Positions 1 to 10,902 of a DNA stretch of 64,000 bases are shown here, in pieces. The notes beneath the pieces were generated by a model, which did no database searches, was not told where the DNA came from, and was given only the letters and a program-made list of their open reading frames with translations. Source of the DNA: Ephydatia muelleri (lineage: Eukaryota > Porifera > Demospongiae > Spongillida > Spongillidae); NCBI GenBank assembly GCA_013339895.1, contig JABACO010000015.1:6845680-6909679 (forward strand), given 5' to 3'. The position numbers and the translations under genes were made by a program. How positions within the stretch are numbered: position 1 is the stretch's first letter; each line of letters starts with the position of its first letter.

Positions 1-108
1 GTTTCACCTACACGAACTGAAGTGCAGATGGCCTCTCAGGTGTTGACACGGCTGGCTGACACTAGTCCTGACAAGATATTTTCAATGCCTACAAAAGGAA
101 CAGTAAGT
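1..108 (+). other. Partial open exon at window edge
   Basis: The first frame is open from base 1 and meets a good 5' splice site (ACA|GTAAGT) at 108/109. It encodes about 36 residues containing EVQMASQVLTRLAD. I do not recognise the protein. It may belong with the N-RAG-TP-type exon that follows at 155, but the residues do not obviously match the equivalent region of the complete copy at 10903-14260. Confidence 0.25.
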
Positions 109-149
109 TCAATTACTTGTGCTCAACAACTTGTACTATAATACATGAA

Positions 150-343
150 ACTTCTTGGGAGAACAAGGGGCCGAATCTATACATGCTAAGTTCAATACTT
201 TACAACGGACATACCAGGCCATACCCGACAAGACACAAAGATTGATGTCTATAGTTAAAGAACACCTATTATCAATTGCACCACAGAACGTTGCAGCCAT
301 CCCCCAGCCATGCAAAAGACAAAAACACGGTCCACCCTAAAAC
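150..343 (+). pseudogene. 3'-terminal exon of a second N-RAG-TP-like transposase copy
   Basis: The translation carries LGEQGAESIHAKF and then VKEHLLSIAP, matching the last exon (10903-11205, minus strand) of the complete N-RAG-TP-like gene, including the position of its stop codon and the Pro/Lys-rich tail. The residues differ at roughly a third of positions, so this is an old or distinct subfamily copy and not a recent duplicate. Only the last exon lies inside the window. Whether the rest is intact cannot be seen. Confidence 0.7.
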
Positions 344-655
344 TATTCTATACGTGCTATAACGTGCATCTCACATGAATGTTACTCTACCGCGTGAGTA
401 ATCGACAACTTTATTCCATTCTAGTAGCGTCAAAAAAACTAGTGGCAACAGAGACACAATGGAAATAGTAAGAACAACTTGTCGCCTTCAGTTTTCCGCT
501 TTTTTTTCGGTCTCAAAATTTGCTCTTGGGGGAGAAAGAACCCGCCGTAGTGAAGACGTCCTTCGATATGTGCCCGCTTTCGAACGCTATAGCTAAAAGT
601 ATCGAAAAGCCTAAATCATGTGACTTAGGCTTTAAATAGAAAAGTAGTGCTACTA
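344..655. other. Non-coding spacer
   Basis: No supported gene. The stretch lies between the N-RAG-TP-like 3' exon and the left terminus of the Plavaka-like transposon and may hold the 3' untranslated end and terminus of the former. Confidence 0.4.
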
Positions 656-664
656 CACAGCCAA

Positions 665-885
665 CAGTTTACAGTATGGTAACAATATTGATAAGCCAAT
701 CAACCTGTATCAAGCCAGATGTGAATATTGTATCATGATGATAGCGCTGACAACATTGTACCAGGATTGAAATAAAAAATTGTTACCAGATGTTATCAAT
801 CAGTATCTAGCTTGTTATCTTGTCGTATGTCTATTGATAACAGCTTGTACCAGTATTGATACGATGGTACCGTATATAAATAAAT
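665..885. repeat. Left subterminal repeat array of the Plavaka-like element
   Basis: At least seven degenerate copies of a TATCAATACTGGTACA-like word in both orientations (for example TTGTACCAGTATTGATAC near 844). The matching array lies at 6603-6855. Such arrays are normally bound by the transposase. Confidence 0.65.
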
Positions 886-3386
886 GGTATATAGCAAAAA
901 TAAAAATTGTGTAAATGATTGTTTGGATCTCTCAAATCACTGACTACCAGACTCCAGGTTGTAAGGTGGGGTGCATGACGACGTATACTAAATTTATACA
1001 CTTAGTTGAAGGCAGTTGGCTGCTAGAGAACGCTGCTGATGTACTAAGCTCGCCGGCCATCGCGTGGTCAAATATATCGGCTTCGAAGCACGTGTCAGAA
1101 AAAAATTGAAATGGCGCGTTTGCTTCGAGGTGAGAGCAAAAGGCTTTAAGTGACCGACTCTCTTATGTTACAAAGGATTCTTTATTTAGGATTTGAAGGC
1201 GAATTTTATTGCAAAGAATGCAATGAGGGTTTCATTACAAGAGTCGACTTGAACGACATACAGTATTCAGAGTTCATCACATAAGGCTTTTGTGGATGCA
1301 ATGGAGCGGCAACGGACATCAACGATCGAGGTAAATAACGCGGTACTGATGCATGCGATGTAATATATTAACTGACTATAGCCCCACCAAGAACCACTTA
1401 CATCAACATCGCAGATGATGAATACGCTGAAGAGGATTTCGGTGTAGAAGATGCCGCGGATAATGATGAGTTTGCTGATAAGGACTTTGAGGACCTTGTG
1501 AAACAGTTTAGGGTGGATGAGAAAATGTGCTACTATCCATTCCCAAGCAAGATATTTGCTCTCTTTTACATTCTCATACATGGTCCACATCCCATCGTAT
1601 GTACTGATGTACTTCTATCTACTGGGTACCACTATTTCCTTTACAACAGGGTAGCACAGCTCTTATGTTTATTTGGTTCATACTCAAAGAATGTGGTATT
1701 AACGTGCCTAGCCTATCCACTGTGAGAACATTCGGAGTTGATATGCCACAGAGGGTTAGTTAATCATTGCTTCAATTTCATCAGCATATAAAGTGGATCT
1801 TCTTAGCACTTGTCCACAGATGGAAATCCATATTACAGCCTCTCATTGACATCCATCATACGCTACTGCTTACAAACCCCTGAGATATCCAGCTGCTTGG
1901 CTCGTTTTCCTGTTCGTACAGCGGGTGATTACACGTATGTTAATGTGCCATTCATTATTGTTTTTGTTTTTAAATACGCATTTGGTGTAACACAGTTAAA
2001 TTTATCCTAGAAAGTGTTGGAATGAAAATCCCAGGTTTGCTACACTAATGGTGTCACTACTTCATGGAAAGGAAATATTTGTACGCAATTGGGTTTATTT
2101 TCACCACAATGACATTCGTATGACAAAAGGAGTCATTCTGTCATTTTTCAAGCAGGTACACTGGTTACGCATACTGTAACACATTTACAATACGTGCGTA
2201 ACGTATGTAGATTTCAAATCACCAGTTAATTACTTACTTTCATTTATCCAGGGTTCTTCAAATGAGTTGCATGTTGAAATAGAACCTGTTATTGACAAGG
2301 ACGCATTCATACACATAAGTTCGTACCCTGAAGATGTATACTTTCCAGAAGATTGTGGCATCATTCTAAACAAACTCACCATCCGTTTGACTCAAGTATC
2401 CCACTTTGCTCAGCCTTCATCATCTCTTCTATAATGGGATGGAAGTAAATTTGAAAGGCTAAGGTCACAGGTAATGTTTTTGGGGCATAGCTTATCGTTA
2501 CTTTATTATTTTGGACATTGACAAGTATCTCACACCTCATCCGCTTAAGGAAAAGGCTAGTGGCCAGCCTGTGATTATGATACCACTTATTTTATTTTGT
2601 GATGATACAAGTGGCAATCATAGCAAAAAGTGGCACAAATTTGACTGCTGGTACCTTTTGCTAGCAGGCCTTCCTCGCCACGAGAATAGCACAGTATCAA
2701 ATATTCATTTTGTGTGTTGTTCAGACAAAGGGACACCTTTTGTTTCTGAGCTACTGTGAATGTGTTAAAAACAACTGGTATTGAGGTGTAGGATGCTAGC
2801 ACTTGCACTACTGCTCTAGTGATTGCACCTCTTATATTGATTATCTGTGACAATCCACGTGCATCAGAGCTGTTAGGCCAGGCCATCTTGGGAGCACAGC
2901 ACTGAAGTATTGCCGCATTTGCATGGTAAGTTAATTATACATGTAGGTAAGAACTAGGAAGGTGGTGTGATTTTTCTTGCACAGGCTGATAAGAATGATT
3001 CTCTAAACATCATCTGTGAACAACGGAACTTAATGCAAGCTCAATGCAGTCTCTGCAAATTGAACTTGAAGTGAATATGCAAAAAGTGAGGTGCGAAAGA
3101 GATTTGGACTGCGTGAAATCACCAACAACCCATGGTTTCATTTCCTTGGAGACATATTCTTGTAAGTGTTAAGTGCATGCAGTCAAATTAATACCTTCGT
3201 ACTAAAATATGGGAAAGTGTCTAGCAAAGTATCCCTTCTGTGTAGTTTTCAATTTTGATTTTCTTGATTTTCAAAGAGGTTGATCCATAAAGTTAAAAGG
3301 CACTGAATTTACTATTAGGCATACATTTCAATACGAGCATTACTTTTCTCTTGCTTCTCCTGAGATTATTTTAAGGGTAATTGGAC

Positions 3387-4243
3387 CGAGGGGGGGGCAA
3401 AAAATATTTCTTAAACACCCATCATCAGATTTCTTAATGAGGGTACCACCACCCCCTACGCCCCTTTCTCACTCACGCGTAACCACAATTAGCACTGAAA
3501 TAACAATGAATACATAAATTCTGAGCTGCAAATGCCCAGTTGTGAACGAACGGTGCAGGTACATCAGGCAAATACCCCAGACATAACGGCTTAGGCAACA
3601 ACTGGTTTTGATCTGATACACTAGGGACGCACGCTATGGCAATGGATTCATGCAGTGCAATCGCCAACGGGTATCCCTGTAGTTGTACTACAAGCCACAC
3701 TTGCTGCGCTCGTGCACAGGAGTCGCTGCCTTTTATCTGCAGGGGGCTCCGATTCCTGCATTTGATGCTGGTTAACCGCTGCGGTAAATTCCCTTTTGCA
3801 TCATAGTGCCGTTGCACGTTAACGAATAGCGCTTGCCACACCTATCACAATCCATATTCAAGTACGACGTTCATCATTGGTTAATTATTAAAGCTGCCAC
3901 TAGGGGGTTAAATGTTAAAATCGTTTGCTGCCGAGTTTGTGAGTGTCTAGCGATTGCGTGTGTGATATCAGTGAAATTCTTTTGCTGAGAGAAATAGATT
4001 CATGCAACTCCCGCGTGAATTTGAAGTGAAAGAAGAAAGATAAAAAAACACATGAATTCGCTTTAAATATTTTTAAATTCAATTTTAGCAGGGGGTACCA
4101 CCCCCTACGCCCCCTTTTTCAATCCATCATATCTTTTTTCTTTAAAGTCCGATTTTAATTTTGAAAACAGATTCTTAATCTTCATTTTAAACTCTACAAT
4201 ATTGGATGATGGGGTCCGTACAGATTTTCTTGCCCCCCCCTCG
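3387..4243. mobile_element. Foldback MITE with 8-bp target duplication (hAT-like)
   Basis: The left end CGAGGGGGGGGC (3387) and the right end GCCCCCCCCCTCG (ending 4243) are inverted repeats. Similarity continues inward through CCCATCATC and the block CCCCCTACGCCCC on both sides for about 100 bp with gaps. The element is flanked by identical 8-bp direct repeats AATTGGAC (3379-3386 and 4244-4251). An 8-bp duplication fits hAT (or P) integration. It lies in an intron of the Plavaka-like element. A minus-strand open frame inside it (3473-3841) resembles nothing I know. Confidence 0.7.
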
Positions 4244-4257
4244 AATTGGACACTCAT

Positions 4258-5102
4258 ATATACATAATTGGGTCAGTTTCCGAGAAAATGAGCCTTCGCT
4301 ATATATATATAAAAGTTATAAAAATCATTCACGTTTGAATCGCTATAACTTCCGAACGGTACACGCCATTGACTTCCTATTTTCAACACTTCATACTACA
4401 CCATTTCTCTACGGTAAAATACTTTTTGGGGTCTTGCACTTGCTCCGTGCCTGTATTGCAACGTCCGATACCCCACAAGGTATGAACCCGTCATAACTTT
4501 CGGCAGGAGTAATCAAATCGCTTCAAATTCGGTATGTAGATAGAGAGGTCCTATACCTATCGATTTGTTCTGTTCGTTAATTTTTATGCCATCTGTTACG
4601 GAGATACAGTTGAATAAACTACGTGCACGTTTTCCCGCTTGATTCGCGCCAATGTAATAATCCCCGCCTCCCCATACATTGAGCGGAGCGCAATTTGCCC
4701 AAATCATTGGCGCGAAACGAGCGCGAAAATGTGCACGTAGTTTGTTCAACTGTATCTCCGTAACGGATTGCATAAAAATTAACGAACAGAACAAATAGAT
4801 AGATATAGGACCTCTCCACCTACAAACCGAATTTGAAGCGATTTGATTACTCCTACAGAAAGTTATGGCGGGTTTGAACCCGGTGGGGTATCGAACGTTG
4901 CAATACTGGCAAGGAGCAAGTGCAAGACCCCAAAACATATTCTGCCATAGAGAAATGGTGTGGTATGAAGTGTTGAAAATAGGATGTTGATGGCATGTAC
5001 CGTTCGGAAGTTATAGCGATGCAAACGTGAATGATTTTTATAACTTTTATATATATATAGCGAAGGCTCATTTTCTCGGAAACTGACCCAATTATACATA
5101 TG
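4258..5102. mobile_element. Long palindromic element (family A, long form)
   Basis: Two arms of about 400 bp (4258-4660 and 4690-5102) are near-perfect inverted copies. Both end in TAATTGGGTCAGTTTCC and share CGCTATAACTTCC and TTCAACACTTCATACTACAC. The small central part includes TTGGCGCGAA. No gene is encoded; open frames on both strands are mirror images. The outer half is related to shorter elements at 30983-31218 and 59318-59545. It sits directly beside the 3387-4243 element inside the Plavaka-like intron. Confidence 0.75.
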
Positions 5103-6602
5103 TTTAAGTTAGATAATTTTTTAGATCTTTACCAATTGAAGTTCTGCACACAATACTACTTGGCCCGTGAAAGAATTATTCCTAAATTATCTGCAAAGCA
5201 GAAAGAAGAAATTCTTGCAAGGATACGAGCTTTTAACACCTCTGGGTTCCAGGTCAAAATGTATGGAAATATTTCCAGTCCTTTTGTGGCCGGGACGTTA
5301 AAGCGTGGTCTCAAATGGCCATGTTCATTTTGTCACCCACTTGACTGAAGGAGTGAAATTGCATGGTACTTCTGTATTATACCAAGGTATTTCGACCATA
5401 CAAGTTTCATGGCATTTTTAAATAACTGGCTCATGTTTTGTGTATGTAGGTTTTCGAAATGACATATTGCATGCAGCTATTTTTCACCATATCGGGCTGC
5501 AGAATGGAACAGCATTTGTGACATGTTTGTTCAAGCTGTTAAAATCCATATGCCAGAAATGCTACAAAAGCATAAAGTACATCCATTTCTCCATATCATT
5601 CCGTGTATGCTCCAGTTTGGACCTACATCAGCATTCTGTGCAGAAAGGTAAAATGATCTTGCATTGCTTACAAACATGACTAGTACCTTTAACCATATAG
5701 GTTTGAGTCGTTCAATGCTTCTGTAAGAGGACAGAATGTTTATGGGAACCACAAGTCACCTAGCCGGGACATTGCAATTAACTTTGCACATTTGCAGTGG
5801 CGCAAATGGAGAGTAAGTGTTGTCATACATGTTTAAAAAATAATAATAATAATGTGTTTCATTTTTCAGTGGTAATTCTACTCTGTTTAAACTTCCACAA
5901 ATAATGGTACGTCCATCAGGGAGCTCTACGACTGTGAAATCTATCGACCTGGAACACTGCGTTTTGTGAGTGTTTTGTCATGCATTTGTACTGTGGTGAT
6001 TGTATCTTGTTTTTAATAGGTATGTTGCAACTCCCAAGCAATTGTTTGACTTCATGGCAGTGAACCCTGCCATCTCTCTACCCTCACTCCATCCTATGAA
6101 CTAGTCAGAGGCACTGTGTCTTGGGCAAAACAGATTGTCTGTTGGGGTGACTATACAGCATCAGTCAGGTAAAACATATGACAGTTATTAGTGCTGTTAT
6201 GATACAAACTCAATGACCCATGCAGAATGTCAAGTTTGGAGTTTTACTTGTAGCCTAGCAAATCAAAATACAGAAGGAACTGCATTCTGTTCAATTCAGG
6301 CTTTTCAACCTAGCTGTGAGGAAGCTGTACTCAATGACTGTGACTCTACCCTGTTTGAGCTGTCAAACAAAGTCATAGGAACTGCATCAACAAACATCAG
6401 AAGAGCGGTTTTCTTTGTACACCAATGCTCAGCAACATGCCACTTTGAAGAGGGGCCAACACCTGTACATATTGAAAGAGCACAGATGTCTCAAACAAAG
6501 CTGCATTTTATACATGACTTTAGTAACAAAATGTATTGCTACAACAGGTACTGTATATTGCCTACATCCCTAAGCAGATTTAATTAAAGTTATTTACTTC
6601 CG

Positions 6603-6855
6603 CCTTATCAATACTGATACAAGGTTATCAATACTGGTACAGGGTTGAGTAATAACAGCTTGGTACAATATTGATGAATAAACGGTATTGTTACAGTATT
6701 GATACATGAAAGATACAAGTTGATATCAATGCTGTTACTAGACTGCTGCATCGGGATTGTATCAACTTTGCCCGAAGTCATTGTAAACAGGATTGTACAC
6801 TACCCTGTATCAATGATGATAACATCTTGTAACAATACCGTATCAATGTCGCTAC
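6603..6855. repeat. Right subterminal repeat array of the Plavaka-like element
   Basis: Multiple copies of TATCAATACTG(A/G)TACA and its complement, with close spacing at 6608-6650, mirroring the left end array at 665-885. Confidence 0.65.
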
Positions 6856-6876
6856 AATAATAGATTATTGGCTGTG

Positions 6877-7536
6877 TATTGTTTTGTGTCTTTAAAATGG
6901 CGATTGTACTTGTTTTGTTCGTGCTTGCTCGAGTGCAAATTGGGGTCTAGGTTGTCAAGGTGTTGCTAGGGCATTACATAATTATTTCAATATTTTTGGG
7001 GAGGAGGCCTAATGTCCAAGATTTCAAACAGCCGTGTATACCAACCGGACAATGTGGGGGGGGAGGGGCCGAGAGCGTTTCGATACGAAAGAGCGAGGGA
7101 GAGCCCGATATGGCTACTGCCAGCTTCTGGCCTGATACAAAAGTATAGTCCCAGACTAGTACCGTAGGTCTCGACTGCCAAGAGGGACACTATGATGTCG
7201 ATCGTCATGGACACTTTTGACCTATATAGTGTTTTCCTTATCGTGTTCGTTTAGCCTGCTTGCAGCTCGATGAATGAAGCGCGAAGGCTAATAGGCACGT
7301 GCACTGATACAAAACATAGATATCTGCAAATGGCACTTTTCAGTACAGTTGCGACCTACGTAGGCATTTCAGCCCTACCTAGATCGATTAACATCAAATC
7401 TGCACGTGCCGTATTTTGAATCTTTGTCTGCATACATGTGTATGGCAGGCCAGAGTCAGTAACTACACGTAAAGCGCTTTAATTTTAATCACCTTCAATG
7501 GAATAGCACTATCCCAATGCTTTCATTTTTTTTCTT
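6877..7536. other. Non-coding spacer
   Basis: No gene or repeat family that I can support. There is a short G-rich tract near 7050. Confidence 0.4.
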
Positions 7537-8155
7537 TTAACACCGGATCCGTGAGAACAGGACATTTTTTGAGCTGATTTTGTCGAACGCGCGTTTTTGA
7601 AAATTAGTCGGAAGCGGTCCAATTGTCGTAAACGCTATGAACTATAATAATACAACTCTCCACATGAATATTTATGCTTTTCCCACCTTCATACCTACTT
7701 CCTAGCCTATCCTGTGTTTGTTCAAAGTTCGTAACTTACAACCGTCACCGAAAAAAGTACACTTTTTTCAGTGACGTTTTTCTCATTCTTAAACAGTGAA
7801 TATATTCTCATTTCTACACACAAACATCGAATTCTACTAATTTTGACACTGCAGTCTTTCAGCTCACTGAAAGACAGAGTTCAAAGCCAAATGTCTATCA
7901 TATAGGTCTGGGCACGATGGAAATAAGTAATTACGCGTATACGGGCGGAGGTCCTATTAAAGCTTCACGCTAATATTAATGACATATAAGCCACGCATTT
8001 GTCGATTACGATCGAGAGATAGATAACGTTCAAAGAGCTTCGTAGCTGATAGAGCTTCTAGGGATGAGCGAGAGAGAGAGCAGAGAGCTAGTATAGCTAT
8101 CGATATGCGAGAGAGACTCTATCGAGATCTTCTCTCGATAGCTCGATCTCTATCT

Positions 8156-8160
<5 letters not shown>

Positions 8161-8225
<65 letters not shown>

Positions 8226-8232
8226 TTCTCTC
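8161..8232. repeat. (CT)n microsatellite
   Basis: About 30 CT dinucleotides, preceded by a partly palindromic GATA/CGATAG-rich run (8015-8150). Confidence 0.95.
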
Positions 8233-8277
8233 TCTCTTGTCAGCGGCTTTTCTGATGTTAATCCTGCACAAAACGTA

Positions 8278-8472
8278 TCAATTTTGTAAAGTTTTCATGT
8301 ACTCTGTGATGCGCCTTACTAGCTCGTACGGGCGTATCTGGTAACGATCATCCTTCCTTGGACGACCTGGACGTTGGTGGGGTTTGCATAGACAACACTT
8401 AGTGCAACGCGTTCCTCCATCACACTTAGTGCACACTGGTTTCTTGTGCTTCTCAGCACATGATGGCAACAT
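8278..8472 (-). CDS. Small Cys-rich, AT-hook-like frame inside TTAA element
   Basis: 64 residues from an ATG. A zinc-knuckle-like stretch CTKCDGGTRCTKCCLC is followed by PGRPRK, an AT-hook-like motif. It ends at a normal stop. PiggyBac transposases end in a cysteine-rich domain, so this could be a leftover transposase tail. It could also be an accessory protein or chance. The position inside the TTAA-flanked element argues against a host gene. Confidence 0.35.
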   Translation of the reverse strand: MLPSCAEKHKKPVCTKCDGGTRCTKCCLCKPHQRPGRPRKDDRYQIRPYELVRRITEYMKTLQN

Positions 8473-8986
8473 TTTACACTCGACTCGTCCACTAATGACT
8501 AAATAACGAATTACGTCACTTTCTATGGGTCTGGGGACTTACCAAGGCAAGTTGGCTTAACGTTTTGTACAAAATCTAAGCGGATTAATGAAACGTTATT
8601 CGCTATGCTCTCTATTGGTACACAAACTAAGCATGAAGGCACAATAAAACTTGTTGAATAGGGCTTGAGAAAAAAGTGTACTTACGTCCCCGCGATGACC
8701 GAGAAATTGCGAATCGCGTCTCTTACAATGCATACAGATCTAGCATCAATCTTGCTACAAGATTAAAAATGACATAAACAATTTCAGCGATGGTTGGGCT
8801 ATCCAAAAATGCCACTCTTGTAGCGAGAAACATTTTTCCGACTAATTTTCTGAATGGAGGGTTCGACAAAAAAAATGTCCTGTTCTCACGGATCCGGTGT
8901 TAAAGAAAAGTTTTGTGTAAACTCTGTAGCGCTGATCAGTCTATCACTAGGCCAAAGCCTCTGCATCAGGTTAAAAGCATACTATA

Positions 8987-8996
8987 CACCCCCCCC

Positions 8997-9029
<33 letters not shown>

Positions 9030-9030
9030 T
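8987..9030. repeat. Poly-C tract
   Basis: Nearly pure C run of about 40 bases. Similar mononucleotide G/C runs recur in the window (15429-15453, 26139-26154, 31238-31271, 33369-33387, 49393-49422, 49822-49848, 51650-51672). Confidence 0.95.
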
Positions 9031-10863
9031 TCTATGTTATGCCAATGCTTGCTGGCACAGGCCCAAACGGCCCCCAAACCCCTCCCCTGTCTCTGCACAG
9101 TGTGTGGTTAGTGCAAACATGTAATGTGCATTTAAAAAACATACACAATTTGTCCTCTTCTGCTATTGCTATTACTAACAATAAGTGTGGCTACACCATA
9201 TGTACTTCTGAATGGTGTCAGCAGTTACTGTAAGTGGCTGCACCAATGCGAGTGTTGTATTTGGCTGGATTGTAGCCACATTGCTCCACCATACCAGGGA
9301 TAGGAAGGTGGAGCGGAAGTTCTTAGATGCGAGTGGCGTCCCAACTTTGAAGTGGAAGAGGGGTGAGTGGAACAGTGGCAGCATTATTTGTAGGCCTCCA
9401 TTGCTAGAACTGCCTGCCTTTGTTACACTCAACACACCTGCCCATCTGGTTTGCTTGATGAAGAAGTGCATGCCAGCTGAGTACAGTGGAATGTAGGGGT
9501 ATTTAAGTAAATTTGTTGAGCCTAAGGTGGATATCCCTGGAGGTGTTGAACACTCCGGATGGTCAGTCTCAGCATTGGGTTCCTGGTGCTGCCCTTCCCC
9601 AGTACCTCGAGTAATATTTTGCCTCATCTCCATAGAAACAGTCCCAAACAGACTTTTAACACAACTCTTGATATTGAACCCTAGAAAAAAAGTATCAGGA
9701 CTTTATGCATCAGACGTAAATGCCTCTACCACTAACGGTTTTGCATGAGGCCCAAAGCACACTCCACCCCCCTCCCATCATGTACATGTACTTGATTGTA
9801 AAGTTTATGGCATCAGGCACAAAAGGCCCATGCCACATACATGCACATGTAGGTACTACATGTATGTCAATAGTGTTTGCTTCTTAGAACTTGGTACATG
9901 TACATGTCTAGCTCAATAGCTAACATCAGATTAGGATAACCTCAGTTTACATAGCAAACAATGCCCTTTTGTTGTTGACCTCTGAGCTGCACAAATGAAT
10001 ATTATATTTATCTTACATGTACCTAACACGGCGGTCTGCTCTCATTGAACGCGTGGAAAGAAAGCCCTACGCCCCAAAATATTGAAATGGTTGCGTAATC
10101 CCATAGCAACGGCCCGGACAACCGAAGTCCTTAGAACGTGCTGTGCACGAAGTAAACCAAATGCAACAAACACCTAAAAGCAATACAATGAGTGCGAGGC
10201 ACCTCTGACCTTTAATACAAAGCACAAATCACGTGGTCTATCGAATAGCACTGCTGGCTTGGGCGCTCGAAAGCTCTCTACTTGCGCACAGCTAACTCCG
10301 ACCGCGTGAGTTCAGTAAAGGATAGCGACTCTCAGGAACTGAAATTGACTCAGACAAAACTTTCTTGGTTAAGTGGACAACATGTGCTCTCAATTTTTTG
10401 TAAATACTAGTGTCTACGAATTTTCTGAAGTAGTTTTCCAGCCTTTTGAAATGGGCCATTTTTACGAGTTACCGCGGTATTATATATACTTGTGCCATGA
10501 TACATGAAACACAAGGAAATAATACTGTACGTGGCAAATACTGTACGAGTGAGTTTTGATCATCTAATATGCTGATAAATTTTTAGAACTTTTAAGAAAC
10601 GTGGCCAAACATGTTGGGTCACACCATATACATGTAAGAAACCTTCGGCACTGCAGGATTTTACAACGTATCCTCCAATATGACTGAAAATACAAACCTC
10701 CAGGCTGGTTAAATAAACTAAATCCAGGTTGGTTTCCAACACAAACCCAGTGCCTTCAAGGCTTTTCCATCCTGGAATTGAGTATCCAGTGTGGAAACGC
10801 CTTTTAACCACCAAACAAAATCCACTGATGGTATCAATTTCCACCCTAAACGTTTTTAAACTT
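9031..10863. other. Spacer without supported gene
   Basis: Open frames here (9175-9633 minus, 10560-10844 minus) lack recognisable domains and good splice context. The stretch between about 9770 and 9920 is rich in TACATGTA-like words. The right end holds the 3' untranslated region of the N-RAG-TP-like gene. Confidence 0.4.
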
Positions 10864-10869
10864 TATTCT
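10864..10869 (-). terminator. Polyadenylation signal of N-RAG-TP-like gene
   Basis: AATAAA on the minus strand, 34 bases after the stop codon of the gene ending at 10903. Confidence 0.6.
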
Positions 10870-10902
10870 GTGAATACATTGAACAGTAGGGGGGGAGGAG
10901 AA

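Larger units (their letters stand above)
656..6876 (+). mobile_element. Plavaka-type (CACTA-related) DNA transposon, spliced, degenerate
   Basis: The ends are short inverted repeats, CACAGCCAA at 656-664 and TTGGCTGTG at 6868-6876, both flanked by TA. Just inside each end are arrays of a degenerate 15-17 bp motif related to TATCAATACTGGTACA in both orientations (about 665-885 and 6603-6855), like the subterminal transposase-binding repeats of CACTA elements. Plus-strand exons between about 1381 and 6570 encode recognisable Plavaka blocks in order: an acidic N-terminal part (1384-1600), PLILFCDDTSGN plus LAGLPRHEN (2580-2700), DNPRASELL followed by a CRIC motif (2850-2925), and a C-terminal block with FGPTSAFCAERFESFN and then SPSRDIA (5560-5790). 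Introns keep GT-AG ends (for example donors near 1600 and 5648). Some exons carry stops or lost frame, so the transposase is probably dead. The family name rests on remembered motif patterns. Confidence 0.75.
7541..8899. mobile_element. TTAA-flanked DNA transposon remnant
   Basis: TTAA at 7537-7540 and 8900-8903 flank inverted termini beginning CACCGGATCCGTGAGAACAG. The first 30 or so bases of the inverted repeat are almost identical and similarity extends to about 80 bp (shared AAAATTAGTCGGAA). TTAA duplication is typical of piggyBac and of Kolobok elements; the termini alone do not decide between them. The interior is mostly non-coding, has a (CT)n tract at 8161-8221 and one small minus-strand cysteine-rich frame (8278-8472). 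Confidence 0.72.

Noticed and set aside
9175-9633. 152-codon minus-strand frame considered as a gene
   Set aside because: No recognisable domain, no splice partners, and the opposite strand is equally open; insufficient support.
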